NCBI GenBank assembly: GCA_050084985.1
Contig: JBITNC010000001.1
Coordinates: 29,450,001-29,514,000, forward strand
Direction: 5' to 3'
DNA length: 64,000 nt
Source: Nageia nagi
Taxonomy: Eukaryota > Pinophyta
Part shown: in pieces, positions 41,220 through 53,879 of the stretch
Numbering within the stretch: the first letter of the stretch is position 1
Layout of the letters: each line of letters begins with the position of its first letter
The notes under the pieces: generated by a model
The model's database searches: none
What the model saw: only the letters and a program-made list of their open reading frames with translations
What the model was told of the DNA's origin: nothing
Program-made: the position numbers and the translations under genes

Positions 41220-44200
41220 TCACTCCCCTTCGAGGGCAACTTCACCAATCCAATATCATCCTTAAGCTTACAAAACTGAGCCTCTAAGAGGGGCTTGGTG
41301 AATAAATCAGTAGAGTTCAAGATGGATGGTTAATACTCTAGGTGTATGATGCAATCAAGAATATTCTCCCTAATAAAATGGGTATGGATGTCCACATTTT
41401 TTGTTCTCTAATGAAACATAGGATTCTTGGCCAAAGAAGTCTCTGATTGGTTGTCTAATGAGATTAAGGATGAGCCACCTTGCTCATACCCAATTTCTTT
41501 TAGAAGATGCCTTAGCCAAATGGCTTCCTAGGTTGCAATAGACATGGCATGATATTCAAATTATATGATGGAAAGAGAATTAGTAGGTTACTTCTTGGAA
41601 GTCCAAGAGATAGCACCTAAACCAATGCTAAAAACCTATAGAGAGGTTGACTTCCTATCATCTCTATCTCCCCAATAATCAAAACTTGAGAATCCAAAGA
41701 GAATAAATGAGGGTAACTTGGAATACTTGAGAGCAAGATCCTTAGTCCTTGAAACATACCTCAAAATTTGCTTAACATCATTGTGATGCTCAACATAAGG
41801 TTTCTACATGAATCATGCCATCAGATTCACTGTAAAGGCAATATATATCTTGGATATAGTCAAATACAAAAGACTACCAATTAATTACCTGTAAGCTGTA
41901 GCATCAGCTAATAAAGAGTTAGAGCTTAGAGAAATAGTAATTTCAAGAGAGACTTAAATCATAGCATATCTGCACTCCTCCATTCTAAACTTCTACAAGA
42001 TGTATGATATATACTTAGATTGATTGAGGTAAGTACAATTCTTGTATCGATACACTTGCATTCCAACATAGTAGTGCAAGAGAACAAGATCAGTCATTTC
42101 AAATATTACCTTAAGTTTGGATATGCATTCTTGAATGATTTCATCGTTATTCTCAGTAATCAAAAGATTATCCACATAAAAGAGAATCAAGACCATGTAT
42201 TTTACTTAATTGAGCACATATAGATTGGGGTTAAAAAAATACTTGGAGAATCCAATGTTTGTAAAGTACCCTAAAATCTTTCTATACTAGGCTTGAGGTT
42301 CTTGCTTAAGTCCATACAAAGACTTCTTTAGCTTGCATACAAAGTACTCTTTGCCTTCCATAATAAACTCTTTTGGTTGATTCATGAAGATTTACACATC
42401 CAAGTCACCATTAAGAAATGCAATCTTGACATCAAGTTGAAAAACTTTCCATTCTTGAGTTACAGAAAGAGCAAGAATAACTCTCATAGTAGGCATCTTT
42501 GCCATGAGAGCAAAGGTTTCTTCATAATCTACATCATTTTTTTGAGTAAAATCTTTAGCTATTAACCTTGCTTTATATTTCTTAATATCTCTAATTGAAT
42601 TTAACTTGACCTTGTAGATCTACTTATTACCAATCATTTTCTTATCATTGGGATAAGAAATTAAATCCAAGTTTTAGTTTTTATAAGCACCTTATACTCC
42701 ACTTTCATGGCTTCCATCTAGCACTCATACTTAGAAGCTTCTTTAAAGGTTGAGGGCTCATGGTTGTTGTCAATCTTGGTAGTTAAGGATTTGTTCAAGG
42801 TCATGCTCCTTGTTACCCTTTATGTTGAAAAATTTTGTTCATGAGGTGACTTATCTATATCAACATCCAACTAGCTAGGAGCAACTAAAGAGTCCTATGG
42901 ATCATCAACATCCTTGTTAGAAGCAAATTCTTTAGAAAGTTCATTAAACTTTACATTTCTTAAAATGAACACTACTTTATAGGTTGGAGAGTAGAGCTTG
43001 TAGCCTCTATTCTAATTATCATAACCCATAAAGATGCATTTTTTAGCTCTTTTTTCTAATTTTTTCCTTTTCTTAGAAATAATGTAGGAGAAAGCTTCAC
43101 AACCAAACACTCTAAGGTGAGAAATGTTAAGTTTTCTTCCTGACCATGACTCAAAAGAAGTTTTACTCTAAATGGCTTTTGTGGAACACCTATTCAAGGT
43201 GTAAATAGTAGTGCTCACAGCTTCACCCCATAAGAATTTAGAAAGATTACCCAACATGCATCTAACCATCTCCATAATTATTCTATTTTTCCTTTCAACA
43301 ACATCAGTTTGCTAAGGAGTGTATGGAATTGTAAACTACCTATTGATTTGATACTTAACATAATAGTAATTAAACTCATTGCTATTATATTCTTCCCCAT
43401 TATCTGATCTCAACATCTTGATTTTAAGGTTAGTCTAATTTACAACAAAGGCCTTAAAAACTTTAAAATTTTTAAACATTTTATCCTTATGCTCAAGTAG
43501 ATATCCAAAGGTCATCCTACTAAATTCATTAATGAAGGTCAAGACGTAAGATGCTCCTTCAATTAACTTAGTATAAAATGGATCCATCAAATCTAAATGC
43601 ATAAGTTGAAAAGGTTGAGATGCTCTTGTTGCTTTATCCTTTTCAAACTTTTCTCTAAGCATCTTACCAAGAATGCACTTCTCGCATAGACCAATTGAAG
43701 GAAAAATTAAAAGCAAACCTTTCACAAGGTTAAGGTGCCCTAAATGATGGTGCTAAAGATTACCTTTGGAACACACACTAGAAGCAAGAAACATGTTTGA
43801 TAGAACTTGATCCATAATGTAGAGGTTATCTTTCATTGACCATTTAGCCAATGTGATAAGTCCATATTTTATGCATCATGATAGAGAGTTAAACTCAAAT
43901 GAGTACCCTTTTTTAGTAAATTTGATCACAAAGAGAAGGTTTATTCTAAGCTTAGGAACAAAGAGAAACATTATCAATAACCTTCTCATGAATCAATACA
44001 CTCTTACTTCTTTGAACTTCAATGGTAGAGTTATCACCTATCACAACTGCATCTTGTACTTGTGAAAGTTCTCAAACTTTTCCTTCTCAAGGCATAGGTG
44101 ATTAGTGCAATCAGAATCAACAATCTAATTAGACAAAAAAAAGTGAATCATGGATAAGTGTTTTCTCATGCTTCAATAGGTGCTTAGAAAGGTTCTCAAA

Positions 44201-44710
44201 GGAGAAGACTTCTTCTTCATCATCAAGCCTTGTTTCCATAACCATTACAAAGTTTCCATACTTTGAAGAATGAATATTATAAATTCATCATTCATAAGCA
44301 ACAAGTTGGGTTCTTAGGTCAATGATTTTATTCAAGTAGATAGCCATATTTTCATCTTTCCCTTGATGAGATTTAAGCAACTTTTGAAAAATGGTAAACC
44401 TTCTTGAAAATTTTGAACCAAGGTAGATTTACTTTATCTTATCCCATGCTTCCTTTACTAAGATTGAAGAGGATATCATCAAGAGCATGTTATCTAAAAT
44501 TACATGGAAAATCATAGAGGTTGCCAACTCATTCTTTGTGTTGTAAGCCTCTAGTGCCTTCTCATCTATAGGAGGTACAAGATTCTCATTCATTGTTTGC
44601 CAAAGCTTTCTTACTTACTATTTGGCTCTCATCCAAGGTTTCCAAATCCCATAGTTGGAACCATCAAAAATGTGTTTGGGTAAAAAGGATTCTCCCATTT
44701 GCTACACAAA
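41220..44710 (-). pseudogene. Element B gag-pol remnant
   Basis: On the minus strand the capsid starts near 44705 (MGESFLPKHIFDGSNYGIW) and contains several stops. It passes almost straight into the protease trace IVDSDCTNHLC near 44130-44090, so the segment with the CCHC knuckle and linker has been deleted. Integrase (43725-42960), RT (42760-41800) and RNase H (41760-41225) follow. The RT catalytic motif reads YVDN instead of YVDD (near 42170), an inactivating change. Many stops and frameshifts are present. Confidence 0.85.
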
Positions 44711-47700
44711 AATGTGAAATAATAAGCATGTGTTTTCAATAAACAATATTAAATATTAAATTTTAACTTAGTAAATAATACATGTTACATTTAACATTAA
44801 AGATATGCTTGATTTGATTCACAAGTGCTAATATTTTACAACTCAAATAATAACCCATGTACCCAAATACATTTCTCATCTCAAGAACTGTAGATGTAGA
44901 GTACATTATTGAATTTTATTTTCTTATCTAAAATTAGACTTTCACCTAGATGCCCACATAAGAGGAGCCCAAGTCCTACCAATCCTCAACCAATTCTCCT
45001 TGCATAGCAATATACTCTCACAAGAAGATGTAATTGCTATTTTTTAAGGTTTTGAAATTTATTGGATTGACCAAATTATTAATATTGATTAGATTTCAAG
45101 ATTTCCTCCTAGGTTATCAAGATAATCTCTGAATGGATGTGTGGATATGTGGTATCAATACACACATACCTATCCATCTAATAGAGTTATGTCTAGACCA
45201 ACAGATGACTTAGGGGAAATTAACAAGTACAAACTTTTCACCACTTGGGTTGTTGAACTTAAAGGCTCCAGTCTGCTTGTCCTCACCTCATGGCTCCCCA
45301 AACAAGTCATGTTATGGAATATAGATGTAGATGTGTTTATTTTAGGGGTTGCTCATATTAATGTTTGCATTTTTATTTGCATAAATAAATAAATCAAGAT
45401 GTAAAACATGAAATAAAAGAGCATAAGTAAAACATCATCCATTCAATAACTTGAAACCTAAGTGTCCAATGGGTTTTGTTTACCAACCCCTAAAAGACAT
45501 CTTTACATTAATCTTTAATTTTGCACAAGTCCATTTAGTTTACATAAGAGCATGCATCAATCCAAAAATTTAGCATACATTATTTCTTCATAAATTTAAG
45601 AGGCATAATCATGCATTTTAAGTCATAAGCATGCTTCTTCAAAAATTTTAAATCCTAAGCATTAACTTAAAAAATTAAGTCCTTAAACATGCATTTTTGA
45701 TTTAAAAAATCTAACTTAAATTTGAAGTCTTTAAGCTTTTATCAACAAAAAATTAAGTTCTAAGCAAGTATTAGGCATGCATAAAATTTAAGTACCAAGC
45801 ATGCATTTTAGTATGCAAACTAGATAAAAATTTAAGTAAAAAATTTATACAAATTCTCCCCCTTTTTATTTAAAGGTTTATCCCAAAAGGTAGCATACTA
45901 ATTAATTTATCATTAAAAATATTAATGCCAAAAAATTGGACTTAGTAAGAAAGGGATATTTTGCCAACAAAAAATCTTAAGTTTTTTTTTTTAAATAAAA
46001 AAATTTAATTGTAGGTTGATTAAAGTATTAAAAAAGGATGGCATAAAAAATAATCCTCCATGCTTACAAAAAAAACTTTAGGAAAAGATAATAGTCTCCA
46101 TAAAATTATCTCCCAAAAAAAATGTTAGTACTTTACTCATCATTAATCCTGAGAAATAATGAATGAGGGTTAAAAAAGAAGGCATACAAGAAAGGAAGAG
46201 CATTTAATTTAACTTGAAAAAGTTTTAAGTCAAACATTAATAAATGAGAGTTGGTCAGCTACCATAAGAAACAAAAAAAAAGAAGGAAACCAATCATGTA
46301 GGAAGAAATAGAGCTTTTAGCTAGCTGTTGAAGATCATGCAAATCAAAGAGAGGGGAAAAGGAGACAAGGGGGTCAAGAAGGGTGTGGGCAATGCTCAAA
46401 TGTGGCAAGCCACAAGTAGAAGCAAAAAACTACATGGCACTGGCAAGGGAACAAAAAAAAAGGAGGCATAGCAAGGGAAGACTTTCAGGTGATGTTAATC
46501 TATTCAATCAAACACTTGATGGCATTTAAGGTGTGAGGGAGTTCTTTGAAGCTTGCAACCCAGAGTTGGATGAAACCAGCTATAGAGTGGATTGATGCTC
46601 TACCTATGCTCCTACCTATGGGACCTCATGGGCTATTGACAAGGCTCTCATAGCCTAAAATTTCCTACCATGGAAGATGATATAGTTCTATGGTGTAGTG
46701 GTAAGCACTACAAACTTAAGTCTAGTCACTAGGATTCGACTCCCATAGATGAATTAAATATGAAAATATATATTGAATCTACTTTTTCTTAACTATAGAG
46801 GCACTCCATAGAGGAGCTAAGGGAGAGGATGACCATGAAGGCCTAGGGGTAGGATTGATTGTGAGGGCCTGATGGAGTAGAGGGGAAAGCCAGGATGCAC
46901 TAACAAAGTGTTATGAGTAGGAAATTCCTTGTTCTAAATATGCAAATAGGGGTAAGGAGGAGGCTCCTCATGATGTTCATGCCCACTAGACAGTGCATGG
47001 AATTATTCTTGTAATAATCTTTTTCCATTTCTTCATTTCATAGGCATCATCATGCTCCACTACCAAAGCAAAAGATCATTTTGAAGGGGTAGATCTGACA
47101 TTGGTAGAGGTGCCAATTTGGCCTTGATAACGGTCAAGAACACCCATGATCTTAGAGAGTGTGCCATTGCAAACCCTGGTTACCCTTCTATTCACCTTCT
47201 TCAATTCAATAAAGTGTGTAGGCTAGAGATTCCTAGTGTTTTTTTTGTTATTTAAAAATATATGCCACCTTGAAATAGTAACAAATATTATATATAATTT
47301 TTTTTTTAAATATTCTAACTATTATAATATTCCTCCTTTTTTTTGATAAATATATATTAGATAAAATTTTCAAATAAAAAATATGCACAAAATGATATAG
47401 CAATATAATAGACAATATAAAAGATTACAACTAGTCACTAAGACATATTAGTATGAGCAATAAAATTGCATAATATATTGATATTTTAAGCAATTTTTAC
47501 CCATGAATTGCAACTAACAATAAGGTATGTTAGTTAAAATAAATTGCATAGCAATATCATGATACCTATAATTACACTGAGACATTACAACACATAAAAG
47601 AGGTATTAGTATATAAAAATTAGGGGGTTTTACCTTGAAATAGTTTTACCTCACCAATGAAGATTAGAAGATGAGGAATGGAGATCACCAAGTTGAAGAA

Positions 47701-47763
47701 GAAGATCTTTCACACTAAGAAGAAGAGCTTCCACACCAAGGATGTGAAGAGGAGCTTCAAGGA
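44711..47763 (-). other. Leader of element B with unrelated middle segment
   Basis: The gag-proximal part (44880-45860) matches the leaders of A and Copia-1. The middle (about 46250-47200) is richer in G+C, has AAGGGG/GGAGG patches and no visible relation to the PPR-bearing segment of Copia-1. The last part near the primer site is AT-rich family sequence. Confidence 0.6.
46687..46749 (+). other. tRNA-like sequence in element B leader
   Basis: TCTATGG and CCATAGA can pair as a 7-bp acceptor-like stem. TGTAGTGGTAAGCAC resembles a box A/D-arm and GGATTCGACTCC resembles box B. At 63 nt it is too short and the anticodon and T stems pair poorly, so a tRNA pseudogene or SINE head is more likely than a working tRNA gene. 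Confidence 0.4.
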
Positions 47764-47777
47764 GCTTTGATACCAAA

Positions 47778-48282
47778 TGAGAGAATTGAACTATAACAAG
47801 AACAATTCTAAACTACCAAGATCACATGAAAGCTCTCAATTCACATCTAACAAACTCACAAACAAGATAATCTTATAAAGTAACTCAAGATGTAAAGTGG
47901 TTCGTCCAACTAGGAGTACATCCACTAACTAGATCTTTACTTCAATCACAAATACAACTCTATTACAATTCTCCTAATCTCAACTCCTACACTTCTATCC
48001 TATAGCATAACTTTACTTTATAAATTGGTGTATTATCACAAAGAAGGAGCCTTCTATTTATTGGCCAAAATCCCTCTTTGGATCACCCTTTTATCTGATG
48101 TACAAAAGCATGATATGCACATCTTTTTACCCAAGGGATATGCTCATGACATGGAGTGTAGAACAAGTTACATTATCATATTCACTTAAATACTTAAGGT
48201 ATCAAATGATACCCTTAAGTCTTAGTGAATTTACATAAAATATTAATACAACATTTACAATAATGCATTATACATTCCAACA
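47778..48282 (-). repeat. 5' LTR of element B
   Basis: The 505-bp LTR lies next to primer site 47764-47775 and is followed by duplicated CATTA. Confidence 0.92.
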
Positions 48283-48287
48283 CATTA

Positions 48288-49489
48288 AATATGTAGGACA
48301 CACATTTAAGGAAAAACTAAGCATGTGGATATGCACCTAAGATTGTTTGCAAGAAAAAAATGATTTTAATACAAAAAACATGGTACCAAAACAAATAATT
48401 ATCATCCTCCCATAGTTTTACTTGCAAAAAAAGGTACATTAAAAGACAAAGCACATACTTGGAGAATGGAGGATGCATAGGGGAGCGAGTAGAAAGAGGG
48501 GCAATGAGTTAGGAGGAGGAAGATGCCCCCCAACTCCATAGAGTAGAGGAGCCACATAAGTTGGTAGAGGGAGGCCTCAGAGGCTAAGCATGATAGCATG
48601 GTAGAGGGAGCCATAGGTGGAAGAGATGGCTATAGGTGGAAGGATGGTGTCATCGAGGGGGAGGAGGTAGCTACGAGAGATGTGAGGAGTATGACATGCA
48701 TCAAGCATCATTTCCCTCACTACCATCGAGCTTCATAGCACCTAAAACTATATATATTTTTTGCAAAGGTGAGAAAAGGAGGGGCTAATGGGAGGCCACA
48801 AGCTAGCCTATAGTGGGATGCCATGGGTTTGGGTAGCAATGGAGGGCCACATGAGTGGGAGGATCTGGTGGCTAGCCACTACATGTTGACAAGGGCTCAA
48901 TAAGATAGAGGGGAAAGATGGCTGCCAATGTTTTTTTTTGGTTAAAGGAACATTAAAAAGTGTTTTCTCCAAAACTATTATATAATTTTTAAGCAACTAT
49001 TTCCCTCTTTTATATATATATATATTAAAAAAATATTTAATTTTTCTCTTTTTTTTTTTAAAATACATGATGCTTAGTAAGATTGCAAAAATTTACCCCC
49101 TTTTTTTTAAAAAATACAATCAATATCTATATGGTAAAAAGAAATTGCAATCTTATATTTTAAATAACAACATATTATTGTTATTTTAAACAATTTTATC
49201 AATAAATAAAAAAAAATAGCTACCCAAAAAAAATTAGTAGCAATAATTGCATAACAAAAACATTGTTATTTTTAGCAACATTATTATTTTAAGCAAATTT
49301 TCTCAAGAAAAAAATGTAATTAACATATATTGTTAGTATCATGAAGTGAACAAAAACAATAATCAAGAAGGAAGGAATTCATACCTTCTCTTGATTTTAC
49401 CTTAATAATGGAGCGTAGGATGAGGAATGAAGACCTCCAAGTTGAAGATGAGCTTCCACACCAAGGATGTGAAGAGGAGCCTCCAAGTG
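48288..49489 (-). other. Leader of element A, proximal part
   Basis: It continues the element A leader after B. A G+C-richer patch at 48400-48940 (GGAGGATG, GGTAGAGGGAG phrases) is unlike the corresponding segments of B and Copia-1; the rest is AT-rich. The open frames here carry no known domain. Confidence 0.55.
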
Positions 49490-49501
49490 GCTTTGATACC
49501 A
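49490..49501 (-). other. Primer binding site of element A
   Basis: The minus strand reads TGGTATCAAAGC three bases inside the LTR. Confidence 0.88.
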
Positions 49502-49504
49502 ATT

Positions 49505-50003
49505 TGAAGGAACTAACACTAATAAGATAATTATTAAACAACCAAGATCATATGAAATATCTCAATTCACATCTAACTATCACACAAAGCAATCTCATAA
49601 AAATAATACAAGATGTAAGTGGTTCCTCCAACTAGGAGTATATCCACTAACTAGATCTTTACTTCAATCACAAATACAACTTTGTTACAATCTTCCTAAT
49701 CTCAACTCCACACTTCTATCCTATAGCATAAATTTACTCCACAAATTTGTGTGTAATCACAAAGAGGAGCCTTCTATTTATAGGCCAAAATCCCTCTTGG
49801 ATCACCCTTTTATCTAATGTACAAAAGCGTGACATGCACATCTTTTTACCCAAGGGGCATGCTCATGACATGGAGTTTAAGATAAGTTACATTATCATAT
49901 TCACTTAAATACTTAAGGTATCAAATGATATCCTTAAGTATTAGTGAACTTACATACAAGATTTAATACAAACCTTTACAATAATGCATTATACATTCCA
50001 ACA
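49505..50003 (-). repeat. 5' LTR of element A
   Basis: The 499-bp LTR pairs with 26775-27275; its minus-strand ends are TGTTGGAATG and TTCCTTCA. Confidence 0.9.
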
Positions 50004-53000
50004 AAAGAGGGGGTTTAGGTAAATCAAAAAAGGGTATGTTTTCTTTTCCTACTACTTTAGGAGCTCCAAAAACTAAAATTGGATTAGGTAGTGATCAGAA
50101 TACAAAACAAACAATAGGACCTATCAAGTTTATAAAAGAATGCAATTTGATTAAACTTTTTGATGATATTGATGAAGATTTATGGCTTGATGATACTATA
50201 TCACTTGAGTTTGATTGCTTCAGTAATGATTATGATATTTTAGAATACTTGGAGGCACACTCAGAATTGCCTAAATCTAATGAAAAAGGAAACTAGGTTA
50301 CATTCTCAATGAGTATGCATATTTTGGACAAGAAGTAAATTTTAACAAAGTTTTTCAAGTTGAGAAAGGAGAAAATGATACAAGTGATATTCAAGGATTA
50401 GAAGAGATGCCTTTATTGTTATAGAAAAAGGATGAATTAACATTCCTGGTTGAAGAACTAGTAGATGTCAATATTGAGACATGTGATGAGCAAAAGTTAA
50501 TCAAAGTTAGAGCAACCCTTCTAACACTTCAACAAGAAAGGTACAAAAATTAATTTATTGAAAATCAAAAGAATTTTTCTTGATCTTATGTTGATATGTC
50601 TGGATTAAATCTATATTTTGTTATGCATAATCTACCTCTAAAAGATGGAGCTAAGCCAATTAAATAGAAACAAAAAAAGATGCATCCTTCTAAGGCATTG
50701 TAGTTAAGAAAGAAATAAAGAAATATTTGAATGTTGGATTTATTATACTAATTGATTATTTAGAATGGATGGCTAACATTTTTCCTATTACAAAACCTAC
50801 TGGAGAAATAAGGGTTTGTACTAATTTTTGTGACATCAATAATAGTTATCCAAAAGATGATTTTTCAATGTCTAATATTGATATGATTATAGATAGTATT
50901 GATGGTCATGATACTATCTTTTATTGATGCATTTTTAGGGTATAACAAATATTAATCAATTTGGTTGATCAACATAAGATTGCTTTTAATACACCATGGG
51001 GAAATTTTTGTTGGAAGGTTATGCCTTTGGGATTGAAAAATGTAGGTGCTACCTACCAAAGGGCTATGGTGTCAATGTTCCATGAGCATATTCATAAATC
51101 AATTGAGGTATATGTTGATGATATTTTGGTCAAATTAAAGTAAGGCCAAGACCATTTGGAACTCCTTAAAGAGGTATTTCAAATTCTAAAAAGCTAAAAA
51201 CTTATACTATAACCTCAAAAGTGTGCTTTTGGTGTTACTTCAAGAAAATTGCTTGGATTCATGGTCTTAAAAAGGGGTATTGATATGGATCCTAAGAAGG
51301 TAAAAGCCATGGTAAGTATGCCAACTCCAAGGAAATTCAAGCAACTAAGGAGTCTTCAAAGAAAGATAAATTTGATAAGAAGATACATTTCCCAACTTAG
51401 AGATAAATGTAGGTCATTTACTCATTTGTTGAAAAAGAATGTCAAGTTTGTATGGGATGAAAAATGTCAAAAAGCATTTAAGGATATAAAATAATACTTA
51501 TTAAATCCTCCTATCTTAGTGACTATGGCAAAATTTCAAAATGCCAATATATCTTTAAATATAAGCTACTTTGTACACCTTGGGGACAATGTTGTATCAA
51601 AAAGATGATGAGAATGAGGAAAGAGCAATATATTATCTTAGCAAAACTCTTATTGATTATGAAACTAGATACACACCTATGGAAAAGCTTTGCTTTGGTA
51701 TTATTTTTACTATAGAAAAATTGAGACATTATCTTTATATTGCACTACATATGTTGTTAGTCCAGTTAAGCCATTAAAATATCTTATAGCAAAATAACAT
51801 TTGTCAGGAATAGTAGCTAAGTGGTTGATGTTATTGCAAGAATTTGATATTAATGTGGAAAAGCAAAAATCCATGAAAGGGTAGGAAATTGTAAACTTAA
51901 TAGTAGAATTCCCATATATTGATGGTATAGTGGTGCATGAAGAATTCCCAAATGAGCTTGATGAGGATTCACATAGCCTGCAACATGCAACACTGACTAA
52001 AGGTAGACAACAATGTGATAATGCAAAAGTGACAATCCTAGATGAGTTCGTGTGCTACATGGAGGACAAACCTATAACTTTCACCCTATATTTTGATATA
52101 TTGAAGTGTTCTTATAGAGTGTGGGTAGGTATTATTTTAGTGCCTCTTACCAATGAGGTAATTCCTATGGCTTATAAACTTGGATTTGAGTGCACCAATA
52201 ACATGGTAGGGTATGAAGCTCTAATTTTGGGATTAAAGGTAGCTATAAACCTAAATATAAAATATTTAGAAATATATAGTGATTCACAACTTATGGTAAA
52301 TCAAGTTAATGATAAATACAATACAAAATATGAAAAGTTAAAGTAATCTAAGATAGTAGTTGCTAAATTGCTTAATGAGTTTAACAAGTATAGTATTCAA
52401 AATATTCCAAGGACTAATAATAGGTATGTAGATGCAATGGCTAGTGTAGCTTCATTGGCACCAATTGAAATAGAGGATGAAGAAACCATTCTCAAGATTA
52501 GAAATCTTGGTACACCTTCTTACCTTGATCACATAGAGCAAATCCAAGTATTTCAACTTGATTTAGAAGATTATTATGAAAAATGGTATGTTGATATTTA
52601 TAATCATATAAAAGCTCAAATAATTCCTTCAAGCTATGATAGAAATGAAAGAGTTAGATTAAAAAGGAAAACTATCAAATATGTGCTTATTGGTGAAGTA
52701 TTATATAATCAGTCATTTGATGGTGCTATTTGAAGATGTATAACTTAACATGAAACAAAAACAATATTAGAACAAGCACACGATGGGTTATGTGGAGGAC
52801 ATTTTCATACAAAAGTATCGTAAACTAAGATTTTACAAATTGGTTACTATTGTCCTACAATGTAAGAGGATTACAAGAATCATGTTAAGACCTATTTATA
52901 GTGTTAAAAGCATGCAAATTTGAAGAAAGAACCAACTCAAGAGTTGAATTCCATAATTTCACCATTTCCATTTGCAACATGGGTCATAGATTTGATTGGG

Positions 53001-53800
53001 CTTATCAAGCCACACTCAAGAGAAGGTCATAAATTCATTATCACAACTACATAGTTTACCATAAAATGGGTTGAGCCATTCCAATGAAATAAGTCATACA
53101 AGATAAGATCATTGCATTCTTGATAGAGAATATCATCACTAGGTTTGGGGTACCACAAAGGTTGATTAAAAATAATGGGCCAAATTTCAAAGGTAAAGAC
53201 ATGAAATCCTTTTGTAAGAAGTTTCATATTGCTCAAATATTTTCTTTAGTTTATTATCCTCAAGGTAATGGTCAAGTAGAAGCATCAAATAAAACCTTAA
53301 AAAATATTTTATCAAAGACTTGGGATAGGTACAAGGTAAATTGGCATGAATAGTTACCATATGGATTGTGGGCATACAAAATAAGTATTAGAACAACCAT
53401 TAGGGAAACACCATTTTCATTAGTCTAAGGAGATGAAGTTGTAGTACCACTAGAATTAGAGTTGTCTTCTTTAATAATATCACTACAAGAAGAAATATCA
53501 GATGGGAGGCAAGAAAAAGTAGATTGCAATAGTTGGAATCACTTGATGAGAAGATAATCAAGGCAATTGAGCACCAAAATCTTATCATGCAAAATTGAAA
53601 AGGGCATTTGGAAATAAATCAAACCAAAGGAATTCAAGGTGGGAGAATTGGTATTGAAGAAAAATATTAACAAAACAACAACAAATGATGAGGTGAAAGG
53701 TAAATTTGAACCAAATTGGCTAGGCCCATTTGTTGTAGTTGAAGCAACAGGATTAGGAGCTTACAAATTATCATCCATGGATGGTAAATAAGAACAAAAA
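50004..53800 (+). pseudogene. Gypsy pol: RT, two RNase H domains, integrase
   Basis: After a linker (50004-50640), RT spans about 50727-51143 with RVCTNF, WGNFCWKVMPLGLKNVGATYQ and YVDDIL, broken by a frameshift and stops near 50925-50960. The first RNase H is at about 51560-51770 (YYLSKTLIDYETRYTPMEK). A second, archaeal-type RNase H lies at 52065-52346 (LYFD, YEALILGLK, YSDSQL, all three acids present), the hallmark of Tat-lineage elements. Integrase spans about 52750-53590, with WVIDLIG near 52985, then LIKNNGPNFKG where the family normally has D before NG, and YYPQGNGQVEASNK. The catalytic Asp to Asn change plus many stops make it inactive. Confidence 0.88.
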
Positions 53801-53879
53801 ACCTTCAATGCCATGCACCTTAATGCTTCTTTACATGAGAAAGCAACTCTATACCTTGCAAAACAACAATATGATACAT

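Larger units (their letters stand above)
39695..48282 (-). mobile_element. Complete copia element B with target duplication
   Basis: It is flanked by CATTA (39690-39694 and 48283-48287) and inserted in the leader of element A. LTRs 39695-40200 and 47778-48282, primer site 47764-47775 (TGGTATCAAAGC on the minus strand) and polypurine tract 40201-40210 are in place. It is the same family as element A by LTR and gag-pol sequence. LTR similarity is about 93 percent over the first 130 bp by eye. Confidence 0.93.
26775..50003 (-). mobile_element. Copia element A, itself split by elements B and C
   Basis: The 3' LTR (26775-27275) and 5' LTR (49505-50003, with primer site 49490-49501) enclose a minus-strand copia element. 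Without the nested elements B and C it would be about 7.8 kb. LTR similarity over the first 125 bp is about 90 percent by eye, older than Copia-1. The flanks (TCAGA left, AAAGA right) do not form a clean duplication. Confidence 0.88.
14621..53800 (+). mobile_element. Ty3/gypsy element of the Tat lineage, split by two insertions
   Basis: The outermost recognisable retrotransposon has its 5' LTR at 14621-15377. Gag runs from 15496 to 16493, resumes at 25935 after Copia-1, continues with protease to 26774, and pol resumes at 50004 after element A. Reading across each insertion restores a continuous gypsy order: gag, zinc finger/linker, protease, RT, RNase H, second archaeal-type RNase H, integrase. 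The second RNase H is diagnostic of the Tat clade. There are many stops. No copy of the 5' LTR is recognised downstream, so the 3' boundary is uncertain. Confidence 0.8.

Noticed and set aside
46687-46749. Functional tRNA gene
   Set aside because: At 63 nt with poor anticodon and T stems, it is reported only as tRNA-like.
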